The translations under genes and the position numbers were made by a program. From RGIG426 sp045598965 (lineage in GTDB: Bacteria > Bacillota > Clostridia > Oscillospirales > Acutalibacteraceae), in the NCBI GenBank assembly GCA_045598965.1, contig JAZRVH010000007.1, forward strand, positions 62,001 to 126,000: 64,000 nt of DNA, given 5' to 3'. A model generated the notes under the pieces. It ran no database searches and had not been told where the DNA came from. It was given only the letters and a program-made list of their open reading frames with translations. Below are positions 17,253 to 25,306 of the stretch, in pieces (position 1 is the stretch's first letter; each line of letters begins with the position of its first letter).

Positions 17253-20200
17253 TTATGCGCCGAGTTTATCAATCATATCCGCAAGATACTTGCGTAACAT
17301 CAGCACATCTTTCATATTGACCGTGCCGTCGGCATTTACGTCGGATGCGTCCAAATTGATACTGACAGGCATATCAGCGAGATGCTTGCGAAGTGCCAAC
17401 ACGTCTTTCATATTGACCGCGTTGTCGCCGTTGGCATCGCCGAGAGTGGCTTCCGCACTTTGAGACGGATCGGTTTCAATCGCTCTCGGCGTAGTCGTGG
17501 TAGTTGTGGTAGTTGTAGCAACTTTTGTGGTAGTGGTAGTCACGGTTGCTAAACTTTGTGTGGTAGAAATATTTGTAGGAAATGTTGTTTCAACTCGGGA
17601 TTGTGTAGAAGTGGTAGTAATATCGTTGTATGGCATAATTGAAATATTTTGCACCCTACTAATGCTACCACCAGAAAACTCAAAACCAACTTCAACTGTT
17701 TGTGCTGTGGGGATCGTAAAAACAACCGACTTTTTTTCCGTCCCTTCCAACCAAGTTGTCCCCCGTACATCTGGCCCGTGAACAGTAAATAATCTTACGC
17801 TATTATCACGATCTGCAGAAAACACATATTTGCCCGGTTCTAATTTTATTCTTTGGTACACTCGCCCAGTCCCTGGATAATTTGTCATATCAACCGTTAA
17901 TACATTATTTTCGTAAGAAATAATGTACTGTGAGGTTCCTATGTCTCCGTACCACCGGTTTCCCAACTTTCCTCCATGTTCAAAATCAGGGGTAAACTCT
18001 TCAAGGTCGGTAGGATTTTGAGGGGAATAGTTGAAAATCACCTTGGCATGATCTGTTCGTTCATTTTTACCTGGAGTATATATTTGTTGCCATTGCTCTT
18101 CCGTTCCCTCATAATAGATCCTATCTAATGATGGACAATCCTCGAACAATTGGTCAACGGGTGTTATTAAACTAATCGGTATCGTTACACGGCATATTCT
18201 GTAACAATTATCAAACGCTGTTGCAACGATGTTTTGTATGCCATTTGGAATAGTGATTTTTAGTAAATGAGTACAATCTGAAAACACATAGTCATCAACA
18301 CTTATTATACCACTCGATATCGTAATGTCAGCAAGATTTGTACAACCAGAAAATGCGTATTTCCCAACACTTGTAACACTATTTGGCATTGTGATACTGG
18401 TAAGTTTTTTACATCCTAAAAATGCGCCCTCTCCAATACTCATCACACCGTTCGGAATCGTGATGTTTTCGAGGTTTGTGCAATTTGCAAACGCCACGGC
18501 ATCAATGCTTGTTATATCGTTAGGAATAACAGAAGTTTTACAACCAAACAGTAATCGTTTTGTCGCCTTTTCTATAAAACAATTCTCTTCGCTATAATAA
18601 TTTGGGTTCTCTTCATCCACAACGATGTTTTCCAGTTCCTCACAACCTTTACATATACCTAAACCAACATTTTCCACACTTTTGGATATGGCAATGTCTT
18701 TTAGTGCGGTACAACCACAAAATGCATAATCGCCAATGCTCGTTACGCCGTCCGGAGGCGTAACGCTTTCGAGACTTGAGCAGTTGTAAAATGCCTGATT
18801 ACCAATGCTCGTTACGCCTTCGGGAATCACTATATTTGTGAGGCTAGCACAGCCAGAAAACGCATGATTTGCTATGTTAACGGTTCCCTCTTTAACTATA
18901 TAAGTATCCGGCAAATCGTTTGGTTTGGCTTGAAGTAACCACGAGCCACTGTACAGTACGCCATCTTCCCAGTTGTCTTCTTTTTTATAAAAAGCAGTAG
19001 TGGCAAACATATCACCATCAATGTCCGTCACGCCATCTGGAATTCTGATGCTTTCGAGGCTATCGCAACTTCGAAACGCACTCGAAGCAATACTTGTCAC
19101 GCTATCCGGAAGCATGATGCTTTTGAGGTTTGTACAGTTTTTAAACATATCACTATCAATGTTAGTCACGCCGTCCGGAAGTGTGACACTTTTGAGACTT
19201 TCGCAGTTGTAAAATGCATGATTACCAATGCTCGTCACACTGTCCGGAAACATGATGCTTTCGAGATGATTGCAATTTTCAAACGCACGTTCCCCAATGC
19301 TCGTCACACTGTCCGGAAATATGATGCTTTCGAGATGATTGCAATTTTCAAACGCACGTTCCCCAATGCTCGTCACACTGTCCGGAAACGTGATGCTTTC
19401 GAGATGATTGCAATAGTAAAACGCACCAGATGCTATTCCAACAGTTCCATTTTTAATCGTTGCAACACCGGAAGACGGGAAATTTTGCGGGTCGGCTTTA
19501 ATCAACCACGAATCGATGTATAAAACATCGCCGACCCAGTTGGCTTCGTTTTTGTAAAAAACAGTTCCAGCAAACGCCCAGTCACCAATGCTCGTTACGC
19601 TGCTCGGAATTGTGATGCTTTTGAGACTTTCGCAGTTGTAAAATGCATGATTACCAATGCTCGTTACGCTGCTCGGAATTGTGATGCTTTTGAGCCTTTC
19701 GCAGTTGTAAAATGCATAATTACCAATGCCCGTCACACTGCCCGGAAGCGTAATACTTTCGAGGTATGTGCATTCGTAAAACGTATGACCTTCAATACTC
19801 GTCACGCCCTCGGGAATCACTATATTTGCGAGGTTTGCACAGCCATAAAACGCATAATCACCAATGCTCGTCACGCCTTCGGGAATCACTATATTTGTGA
19901 GGCTTACACAGCCATAAAACGCATGGGCACCAATGCCCGTCACACTGCCCGGAAGCGTAATACTTTTGAGACTTTCGCAGTTGTAAAACGCATAGTCACT
20001 AATGCTCGTCACACTGTCCGGAACAACCAAATCGGTAACCAACTCACCGTTCACATACAAATTTTTTGCACAATTCAATGGGTTAGAAGAGGAATTACTA
20101 AAAGCAATCGTGCACCACGCCGCAATGTCGTTAATGCAAACGCTCGTAAGTTTGGTGCAACCGGAAAATGCATCAAAGCCAATGCTCGTCACGCCGTTTC

Positions 20201-20588
20201 CAATTGTGATGCTCGTAAGATAGGATTTTGTAAACGCCTCTCTATCGATGCTCGTCACGCTGTCCGGAATCGTGACACTGGAAAGACCGAAGCAACCGCC
20301 AAATGCACGCTCTCCAATGCTCGTCACGCTGTCCGGGATTTTGACTCCGGAAAGGCGGCGACCAGCAAATGCTTCAAAACCAATGCTCGTCACGGGATAA
20401 CCGCCGATGGTGGCAGGAATAGTTACCTCGCCATCGGAACCTTTGTAACCGGTGATGGTGGCTTTGCCATTGTTCAAATTATACTGATAATTTCCCTCGG
20501 TATAATCTGCCGTCACCGGAAGCGACAGCACACTCATCATCGTCGCCATCATAGCGACAACCAGTAAAATGGATGTTAGTTTTTTCAC
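17253..20588 (-). CDS. BspA-like leucine-rich repeat protein with C-terminal type I dockerin
   Basis: A 1111-residue exported protein. Residues 1-28 are a signal peptide (MKKLTSILLVV to PVTA). Residues ~35-850 hold more than twenty LRR_5 repeats of about 23 residues (AFxxCxxLxSIxxPDSVTSIG). Residues ~880-985 form a possible beta-sandwich. A Thr-rich linker of about 50 residues follows, and the last ~63 residues are a dockerin with two Ca-binding segments, DANGDNAVNMKDV and DVNADGTVNMKDV. Dockerins bind cohesins, so the protein probably joins a cell-surface or cellulosome-like complex; no cohesin gene is in the window. It starts at GTG after GGGGAGGA. It lies 15 bp after the MBL gene, in one operon. 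Confidence 0.93.
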   Translation of the reverse strand: MKKLTSILLVVAMMATMMSVLSLPVTADYTEGNYQYNLNNGKATITGYKGSDGEVTIPATIGGYPVTSIGFEAFAGRRLSGVKIPDSVTSIGERAFGGCFGLSSVTIPDSVTSIDREAFTKSYLTSITIGNGVTSIGFDAFSGCTKLTSVCINDIAAWCTIAFSNSSSNPLNCAKNLYVNGELVTDLVVPDSVTSISDYAFYNCESLKSITLPGSVTGIGAHAFYGCVSLTNIVIPEGVTSIGDYAFYGCANLANIVIPEGVTSIEGHTFYECTYLESITLPGSVTGIGNYAFYNCERLKSITIPSSVTSIGNHAFYNCESLKSITIPSSVTSIGDWAFAGTVFYKNEANWVGDVLYIDSWLIKADPQNFPSSGVATIKNGTVGIASGAFYYCNHLESITFPDSVTSIGERAFENCNHLESIIFPDSVTSIGERAFENCNHLESIMFPDSVTSIGNHAFYNCESLKSVTLPDGVTNIDSDMFKNCTNLKSIMLPDSVTSIASSAFRSCDSLESIRIPDGVTDIDGDMFATTAFYKKEDNWEDGVLYSGSWLLQAKPNDLPDTYIVKEGTVNIANHAFSGCASLTNIVIPEGVTSIGNQAFYNCSSLESVTPPDGVTSIGDYAFCGCTALKDIAISKSVENVGLGICKGCEELENIVVDEENPNYYSEENCFIEKATKRLLFGCKTSVIPNDITSIDAVAFANCTNLENITIPNGVMSIGEGAFLGCKKLTSITMPNSVTSVGKYAFSGCTNLADITISSGIISVDDYVFSDCTHLLKITIPNGIQNIVATAFDNCYRICRVTIPISLITPVDQLFEDCPSLDRIYYEGTEEQWQQIYTPGKNERTDHAKVIFNYSPQNPTDLEEFTPDFEHGGKLGNRWYGDIGTSQYIISYENNVLTVDMTNYPGTGRVYQRIKLEPGKYVFSADRDNSVRLFTVHGPDVRGTTWLEGTEKKSVVFTIPTAQTVEVGFEFSGGSISRVQNISIMPYNDITTTSTQSRVETTFPTNISTTQSLATVTTTTTKVATTTTTTTTTPRAIETDPSQSAEATLGDANGDNAVNMKDVLALRKHLADMPVSINLDASDVNADGTVNMKDVLMLRKYLADMIDKLGA
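19225..19431 (-). repeat. Three near-identical 69 bp tandem repeats inside the LRR gene
   Basis: Copies begin at 19225, 19294 and 19363, each 69 bp, differing by a few bases and each encoding one LRR_5 unit. The near-identity at DNA level indicates recent duplication or gene conversion. Confidence 0.9.
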
Positions 20589-20603
20589 AAAAATTCCTCC
20601 CCT

Positions 20604-21713
20604 TTAATTAATGTCTATTTCAAAGGTCACACCAGAGCATGGGAGTTCGGAAATCTGGAACCAATTTCTTTTTTGCTTAAATAATTCTCGATAAACCTTC
20701 AAGTCGGGATGCCCATAGTTGTTGTATAGACCGGCGGAAAGAAATAGCGACATTTTTATGTTTGCTATCTCTTTATTGAAACTACTCGCTGCACCATGGT
20801 GTGGTATTTGAAAGCATCCAAGATCATTCCAAACATCCGCATAAAAATTTTTAACAGTCTCCATATCTTTTTTTACCGAGAGTTTCGCATCACCCGTATA
20901 CAAACAGCCGGGTTGTGTGTTTTCAAGAAAGGAAAAAGTTGAGTGACATTGTTGCCAATATCTCACCATATGAATTTTCGCCGAGATTGCTTGAATCGGA
21001 CCGGAATACAGCAACATTGTCGTGATGTTTATATCGGTCTTAAGACTACGAAACGCTTCCACTATTTTATCTTTGTGTGTATTGTAAAACGCAGGCAATT
21101 GTTGCGGAGAAAGAGTGCTATCAAACTCCCCGTCAAACTGTTCTTGGAATTTTTTCAAAAGTTCCTTCCTCTTGTAAGTGAAAGGCTTAAATATCCACGG
21201 AAGCGAAGTAGCTTTTTCAAGGACAGAAAGGGCGTTTGTTCCGGATTTAAGGACGGAAACGGATTTGTTGCTTTTAGGGATTTGCTCTTCTGGTGCTGTA
21301 ACGTAGTGAATGTGACCAACACCGTTGGGACTCAATGTTCTTTCGGGATTGTAGAGCAATTTCAAATATTCTTCTCTTTTTTCAGGTTCGGGCACACAAT
21401 GGCAATAGTACAGCCCCAAAAGCAATTTTTCGTCAGGTGTAATGTAAGGGATAAAGATGTTTTGGACATCACATCTCTGTAACAGAATCGAGACTCCATT
21501 TATATGATCTTCATGAAAATGAGAGATAAATAACGCGTCGATGATTTCGCCTGCGTGAAAACAGTGGTATATTGTGGCATCAAGGTTAGATGGCTTAGAC
21601 ATCGTCCCGCAATCGTACACGGCGGTGAATACACGCTCGCCGTTGTCGTCCACAAACTTTTCCACATAAAATGCGCCTTGCCCGACGGGCAAAAAGCTCC
21701 GAAGCAGTTTCAA
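20604..21713 (-). CDS. MBL-fold metallohydrolase, ComEC C-terminal-like
   Basis: A 369-residue soluble protein with the metallo-beta-lactamase fold. The metal motif SHFHEDH supplies HxHxDH, followed by YTGDAKL and then PHHGAASSFN, which resembles the ComEC/Rec2 C-terminal domain. It begins LLRSFLPVGQGAFYVEKF, close to the first MBL strand. There is no signal peptide, so a cytosolic nuclease or phosphoesterase is likely; the substrate is unknown. The start is a TTG at 21713 with GAAGGG upstream. Transcription appears to begin near 21896 and to run through a long hairpin and a terminator-like hairpin before this start. Confidence 0.82.
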   Translation of the reverse strand: MKLLRSFLPVGQGAFYVEKFVDDNGERVFTAVYDCGTMSKPSNLDATIYHCFHAGEIIDALFISHFHEDHINGVSILLQRCDVQNIFIPYITPDEKLLLGLYYCHCVPEPEKREEYLKLLYNPERTLSPNGVGHIHYVTAPEEQIPKSNKSVSVLKSGTNALSVLEKATSLPWIFKPFTYKRKELLKKFQEQFDGEFDSTLSPQQLPAFYNTHKDKIVEAFRSLKTDINITTMLLYSGPIQAISAKIHMVRYWQQCHSTFSFLENTQPGCLYTGDAKLSVKKDMETVKNFYADVWNDLGCFQIPHHGAASSFNKEIANIKMSLFLSAGLYNNYGHPDLKVYRELFKQKRNWFQISELPCSGVTFEIDIN

Positions 21714-21738
21714 AAAAATCCCTTCTCAAAACAAAAAA

Positions 21739-21764
21739 GTGTGTGCAACCGAAGTCGCACACAC
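21739..21764 (-). terminator. Terminator-like hairpin in the leader of the MBL gene (possible attenuator)
   Basis: GTGTGTGC (21739-21746) pairs with GCACACAC (21757-21764). On the minus strand it is followed by TTTTTTGTTTT. It lies only about 25 bp before the TTG start and downstream of the mapped promoter, so readthrough must be allowed for the operon to be expressed. Confidence 0.75.
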
Positions 21765-21790
21765 CGAAAAACGCACAACTCCGAATTGCT

Positions 21791-21898
21791 ACCACACAAA
21801 TCTTTTGACACATCACAAGGGATGCACAAATGGAGAATGCGTTTTTGCCAATAAAAAACACATTCCCTTGCGATATGTCAATATTCGATTTGTGTGGT
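21791..21898 (-). repeat. Long imperfect inverted repeat in the MBL leader
   Basis: The arm 21791-21824 (ACCACACAAATC, then TTGACACATCACAAGGGATG) pairs with 21861-21898 (CATTCCCTTGCGATATGTCAA, then GATTTGTGTGGT). An inner stem, GAATGCGTTTTT (21835-21846) with AAAAAACACATTC (21853-21865), competes for the CATTC of the outer arm. The palindrome begins at the predicted transcription start. Confidence 0.75.
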
Positions 21899-21904
21899 GC
21901 CTTC

Positions 21905-21933
21905 AGTATAGCACATTCGGTAAAAAATGTAAA
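21905..21933 (-). promoter_or_regulatory. Promoter of the MBL-LRR/dockerin operon
   Basis: On the minus strand: TTTACA (21933-21928), 17 bp, TATACT (21910-21905). The predicted start is near 21896, giving a leader of about 185 nt. Confidence 0.75.
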
Positions 21934-22040
21934 GATTGTGTTTAGGGTCTTAGGGATTCCCCTGACAAGCTGCCGAGACGGACGTCCAAAGGCGATGCTT
22001 GTTAAGACAATACCACGACAAAATTGAATACATTTTTAAG

Positions 22041-22086
22041 ACGAAAGGTCTCCTTTCACCACGGGGTGGAGGGAGACCTTTTTTAT
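22041..22086 (+). terminator. Strong plus-strand terminator with no gene in front of it
   Basis: AAGGTCTCCTT-CACC pairs with GGTG-AGGGAGACCTT, followed by TTTTTATTTT. No plus-strand coding sequence lies between tnpV and this point, so it probably ends a non-coding transcript or blocks antisense transcription. Confidence 0.75.
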
Positions 22087-22175
22087 TTTCTCGAATTTTT
22101 TAAAATCGTATGTTGAATTTTCGGCGGTTTTTCTACAACCATTAGTAGGAGGAAAAATTTTCGAAGAATCAAAAG

Positions 22176-22223
22176 TTTTTTCGAAAAAAGACTGTACAAA
22201 CAGCACTCCTTTGTCCCTATACA
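22176..22223 (+). promoter_or_regulatory. Possible third TTTTCGAAAA-type promoter
   Basis: TTTTTTCGAAAAAA (22176-22189) is followed by TGTACA (22193-22198), 19 bp, and TATACA (22218-22223) within TCCCTATA. This resembles the promoters at 28962 and 45874, but the spacer is 2 bp longer. Confidence 0.35.
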
Positions 22224-22243
22224 TTAGAGGCATAAAACCAATC

Positions 22244-22294
22244 GGTGGCTATCCTATCCGTAAGGATAACGAGCATGGGATTTGTGTAGCCACC
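22244..22294. repeat. Palindromic intergenic hairpin downstream of yqfD
   Basis: GGTGGCTA (22244-22251) pairs with TAGCCACC (22287-22294), with an inner ATCCT...AGGAT stem. GGGGCAAGCCCC and an AACCC...GGGTT hairpin with six T follow (22318-22364). The rest of the 21714-22362 gap shows no gene. Either this is the 3' end of the yqfD unit or a small plus-strand RNA. Confidence 0.45.
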
Positions 22295-22362
22295 GTCCCT
22301 CCGTATCAAAGACACGAAAGGGGCAAGCCCCTGTAACCCCACTTGAAAAGGTTGCGGGTTTT

Positions 22363-23556
22363 TTAGTGTTGTTCTATTGGCACCTCCTTGGCAATATCCT
22401 CCAAAACCGTATAGGTGACGGTCAGTGTGACGCCGGCGTTGTCGGCGGTCAGGCGGTCGGTGGCCGACAAAATTTCCGCATCGGAAAAGGAGGTGTCGGC
22501 GGTGGTTTTCATACGGCGTTTGGCTTCGGCGATAGCCTGTGCTTTGGTGCGAGTGATTTTGACGGTTTGCAGTTCTTTTCTTGTCTCTTTGGTTGCCGAA
22601 AGAGGAAGCTCTCGCCCAAACAGCCTTAGAGAGCGAGTCTCCTTTTGGGTTTGCCAACCGTCGGTTTTAAGCGGGGTAAAAAGCGGAGCGGACAGTCCGA
22701 ATGCCGACAGCGTATACCGGTGGATGGTTTTCCCGTTTGGTTTCTTTTCTGTTTCGCAAAAAGTGACACGCACCGAAATCGTTCGCTCGGTTTCGGCAAG
22801 CACCCGACCAGTTGCCCGTCTAAGCAGTGGGCCTGCCTCGGTGTCGACAATGCCGGTGGCAAGCAGTGTTCCTTTGGTTACCGCCTCGCCGGGAAGACAA
22901 ATCCGCTTGCCGCTTGTGATTTCACAGCGACGTACAATCCCGTCTCGTGTGGCAACAAGGTTCGAGAGCGTTGCCGCCTTTATGCGGGATTTTTCATAAG
23001 GGTCACGAGGCATCACCGAAATATGGGCGACACACCCCGACAAATTGACCGATAATGCTCCGACTCCCTCAATCTTGGCGGGTGCGGTTAAGCGAATTTC
23101 GGTGGAGGGAACGTGACGGATTTTTGCACCGATTTTCACGCCGTTTTGCTCTAAAAACTCGGTAATATCTGCTTGAAGCGAGGGGGAAAGGGGAGCCTTC
23201 ACATCCTCGCTTTGCATTTCAATCACCCAAATGCGGGGGCACAAAAGAACGAACACCGCCAAAGCGGTTGCAAACCCGATGGGGATGCCTATACGTTTGT
23301 GATAGCGGGCAAGGCGAAAAGGAAGCCCTTGCTTTTTTACGATGTGAACTTGCATTCCCGTGCCACGAACCAGAGGCGGCAGTCGCTTGTAATCGTCGGC
23401 GTTACACCACACGGTAAATCCGCCGTCAAATCCCCGTAATTGCCACAGCTCTATATTGGCGGCTTTTAAGCGAGCAAGAAGCTTTGCGGAATCGCCGCCC
23501 TGTGCCTTAAAACAAACGGTTTTTTGTGCGTTATCTATAAGCTTGACGATAAACAC
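22363..23556 (-). CDS. yqfD: Sporulation protein YqfD
   Basis: A 397-residue membrane-anchored protein of the YqfD family, required for normal sporulation in clostridia and bacilli. It has an N-terminal cytosolic domain, one clear membrane segment (IGFATALAVFVLLCP, near residue 97) and a long extracytosolic part with features such as ISVMPRDPYEKSR and TSGKRICLPGEAVTKGTLLATG. The GTG at 23556 is preferred because GGAGG (23565-23569) lies 8 bases upstream; the GTG at 23562 is too close. It is coupled to yqfC. Confidence 0.88.
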   Translation of the reverse strand: MFIVKLIDNAQKTVCFKAQGGDSAKLLARLKAANIELWQLRGFDGGFTVWCNADDYKRLPPLVRGTGMQVHIVKKQGLPFRLARYHKRIGIPIGFATALAVFVLLCPRIWVIEMQSEDVKAPLSPSLQADITEFLEQNGVKIGAKIRHVPSTEIRLTAPAKIEGVGALSVNLSGCVAHISVMPRDPYEKSRIKAATLSNLVATRDGIVRRCEITSGKRICLPGEAVTKGTLLATGIVDTEAGPLLRRATGRVLAETERTISVRVTFCETEKKPNGKTIHRYTLSAFGLSAPLFTPLKTDGWQTQKETRSLRLFGRELPLSATKETRKELQTVKITRTKAQAIAEAKRRMKTTADTSFSDAEILSATDRLTADNAGVTLTVTYTVLEDIAKEVPIEQH

Positions 23557-23568
23557 CGGCACGGCCTC

Positions 23569-23835
23569 CTATTCAAATTCGATGGACGATAGGCGTCCCT
23601 CCAACACGGCATTTTTACGGTCAAAAGCGGCAAGACAAAGCTCACGCCCACGAAACCGCAAGGTGGTTTTCCCGACGGTTAACACCAAAAGGTCTTCGCC
23701 GCATTCGGTGATGGAGCATTCTCCGTCCAGTAATACACGTCGGTTGCCGAAAATTTCAAGATGAGCACACGAGTAAAAGAAATCGTCGGGTAAATTCAAT
23801 ACATCTGCCGCAATCTCCAAAGGTTGTTGTGTCAT
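23569..23835 (-). CDS. yqfC: Sporulation protein YqfC (YabP/YqfC family)
   Basis: An 88-residue protein: PDDFFYSCAHLEIFGNRRVL, then VLLDGECSITECGEDLLVL and LRFRGRELCLAAF, the pattern of the YabP/YqfC family, whose members act in spore coat and cortex formation. AAAGGACGG precedes the ATG. The yqfD start lies 12 bp downstream, the usual yqfC-yqfD arrangement. Confidence 0.87.
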   Translation of the reverse strand: MTQQPLEIAADVLNLPDDFFYSCAHLEIFGNRRVLLDGECSITECGEDLLVLTVGKTTLRFRGRELCLAAFDRKNAVLEGRLSSIEFE

Positions 23836-23926
23836 AAAACCGCCGTCCTTTCCTTTCACTCTATGCGTTTTTCTAAGGAATAATGCCCTTTGACGTGAAT
23901 AGGAATAAGGCGGGAGGGATGAGCGT

Positions 23927-24976
23927 GTGAAAGCAATGGTTATAACCGCAACACGCAGTAAAAAAGCGGTGGCTTTAACACTCTTTTTTCTGCTTTGCGT
24001 GGCACTTTTAGGTGTTCCCGTTGCCGCTGCAAACGGTGCAAAACGGGGACTTGCGGTGTGTGGAAACGTGTTGATACCGACACTTCTGCCTTTTATGGCT
24101 CTTTCGTCCTTTTTGGTGGAAAGCGGCTTGTCCGAAATGATTGGCTGTCGATTCAAAAAAGTGACCAAAACGCTGTTCGGGCTTCCGCCGTGTTGCACAG
24201 CGGGGATTATCCTCTCATTTGTCGGCGGATATCCCGCCGGAGCCGTGGCGTGTTCTAAACTGCTGAAACGAGGTCAGATTACGCTTGACGATGCCCGAAG
24301 AATGATGCGGTTTTGTGTTGTGGCGGGCCCGTCGTTTGTGGTGGCAACCGTAGGAGCGGGACTGCTCGGAAGTCCGCTTCACGGTTGGTTGTTGCTGTTC
24401 GCCCAATGGGCGGCGTCGCTTTCTATCGGGATTGTCGGTGGGCGAGGTCGTCGAAAGCGGATAATATCCGCCACAAAGCCCGTTTCACAAAAGCCGTTTT
24501 TTTCTGCGGCCGCCGCCTCGGTAGGGGATGCCGCTCGGACAATGGTGGTGATGTGCGGCTTTGTAACCGTCACAACCTGTATTTTGTCGGTGCTGGATGC
24601 GGTGGGATTGCCGCTTGTCGTGACCAACTGCGTCGCCGCTTTGTCGGAGGTGTCGGTGGGGTGTCTTGCGTTGTCTCCCAACATGGTGGCACTTGCCGCT
24701 TGTATCGGATTCGGCGGGCTATCGGTACATGGCCAAATTGCCTCGCTGTTTCCCTCGTTTGTGTTGGACACCGGCTTTTTCGCCGCTCGCCTCATTCACG
24801 CCGCCCTTGCTGCCGCAATTTCGTGGATACTGCTTTGTGCCGTTCCGCTTCCCATGCCCGTTTTTGCGGCGGGTCAAGTGAACGCACTCCCTTTTTCCTG
24901 TGGGTTTACCGGGTCGATGGCACTTCTTGTAACATTCGTCACCGCTCTTTTGTCTCTGCCGGAAAAAGGCACATAA
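23927..24976 (+). CDS. ylbJ: Sporulation integral membrane protein YlbJ
   Basis: A 349-residue membrane protein with about eight hydrophobic segments, of the YlbJ/nucleoside-recognition (Gate) type. Typical features are NVLIPTLLPFMALSSFLVES and FVGGYPAGAVACSKLLKRGQI. YlbJ is needed for spore cortex formation and heat resistance in Bacillus. The GTG at 23927 has GGGAGGG 8 bases upstream. It diverges from yqfC. Confidence 0.82.
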   Translation: MKAMVITATRSKKAVALTLFFLLCVALLGVPVAAANGAKRGLAVCGNVLIPTLLPFMALSSFLVESGLSEMIGCRFKKVTKTLFGLPPCCTAGIILSFVGGYPAGAVACSKLLKRGQITLDDARRMMRFCVVAGPSFVVATVGAGLLGSPLHGWLLLFAQWAASLSIGIVGGRGRRKRIISATKPVSQKPFFSAAAASVGDAARTMVVMCGFVTVTTCILSVLDAVGLPLVVTNCVAALSEVSVGCLALSPNMVALAACIGFGGLSVHGQIASLFPSFVLDTGFFAARLIHAALAAAISWILLCAVPLPMPVFAAGQVNALPFSCGFTGSMALLVTFVTALLSLPEKGT

Positions 24977-24982
24977 AATCCC

Positions 24983-25011
24983 TTGCATTTTTCGTTTTTA
25001 TATGCTATACT
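24983..25011 (+). promoter_or_regulatory. Promoter of the small Cys-rich gene
   Basis: TTGCAT (24983-24988), 17 bp, TATACT (25006-25011). The gene starts 25 bp later. Confidence 0.75.
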
Positions 25012-25035
25012 GCAAAACGGAAGGGGGCGAGCGAA

Positions 25036-25254
25036 ATGAAACGTAAGCTTTACGGCAACCGCATTGAATCCAAATGTGAATATTGTCATTTCGGTCGTCG
25101 AGTTGCCGACCGCCAGACCATTCTCTGTGTCAAACGGGGAGCCGTGGCGGCGACGTTCTGCTGTAAGAATTATGAATATGACCCTCTAAAACGTATTCCG
25201 TCCCGTGCACCCCAACCGCTCCAAAAACCCTCGGCAGAGGAATTTAAGCTGTAA
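25036..25254 (+). CDS. Small Cys-rich (zinc-ribbon-like) protein
   Basis: A 72-residue protein starting MKRKLYGNRIESKCEYCHFG, with five Cys at about 14, 17, 31, 42 and 43. CEYC plus the later Cys could form a zinc or iron-sulfur knuckle. AAGGGGGCG precedes the ATG, and it has its own promoter and terminator. I do not recognise a functional family beyond short clostridial hypothetical proteins of this pattern. Confidence 0.72.
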   Translation: MKRKLYGNRIESKCEYCHFGRRVADRQTILCVKRGAVAATFCCKNYEYDPLKRIPSRAPQPLQKPSAEEFKL

Positions 25255-25264
25255 AAAACAAACA

Positions 25265-25298
25265 AAGCCGCAGACATTTCGTCTGCGGCTTATTTTTA
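25265..25298. terminator. Bidirectional terminator
   Basis: AAGCCGCAGAC (25265-25275), loop ATTTC, GTCTGCGGCTT (25281-25291), then ATTTTTAT. It lies between convergent genes. Confidence 0.9.
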
Positions 25299-25306
25299 TA
25301 CGATTT

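Noticed and set aside
19225..19431. Tandem repeats that look CRISPR-like at first sight
   Set aside because: The units are contiguous 69 bp LRR-coding repeats in frame, without unique spacers. No CRISPR array or cas gene was found in the window.
19647..20567. 306-residue open frame on the plus strand with repeats of ITNARHAVRN type
   Set aside because: It is the antisense of the LRR repeats of the dockerin gene; its periodicity comes entirely from those repeats and it has no ribosome binding site.
21595..21861. 88-residue Cys-rich minus-strand open frame in the MBL leader
   Set aside because: It overlaps the start of the MBL gene in another frame and lies across the hairpins; it has no ribosome binding site. 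A leader peptide cannot be excluded but is not supported.
22217..22657. 146-residue minus-strand open frame
   Set aside because: It overlaps the yqfD 3' end in another frame and runs into the palindromic intergenic region; the composition is unlike a real protein and no start signal is present.
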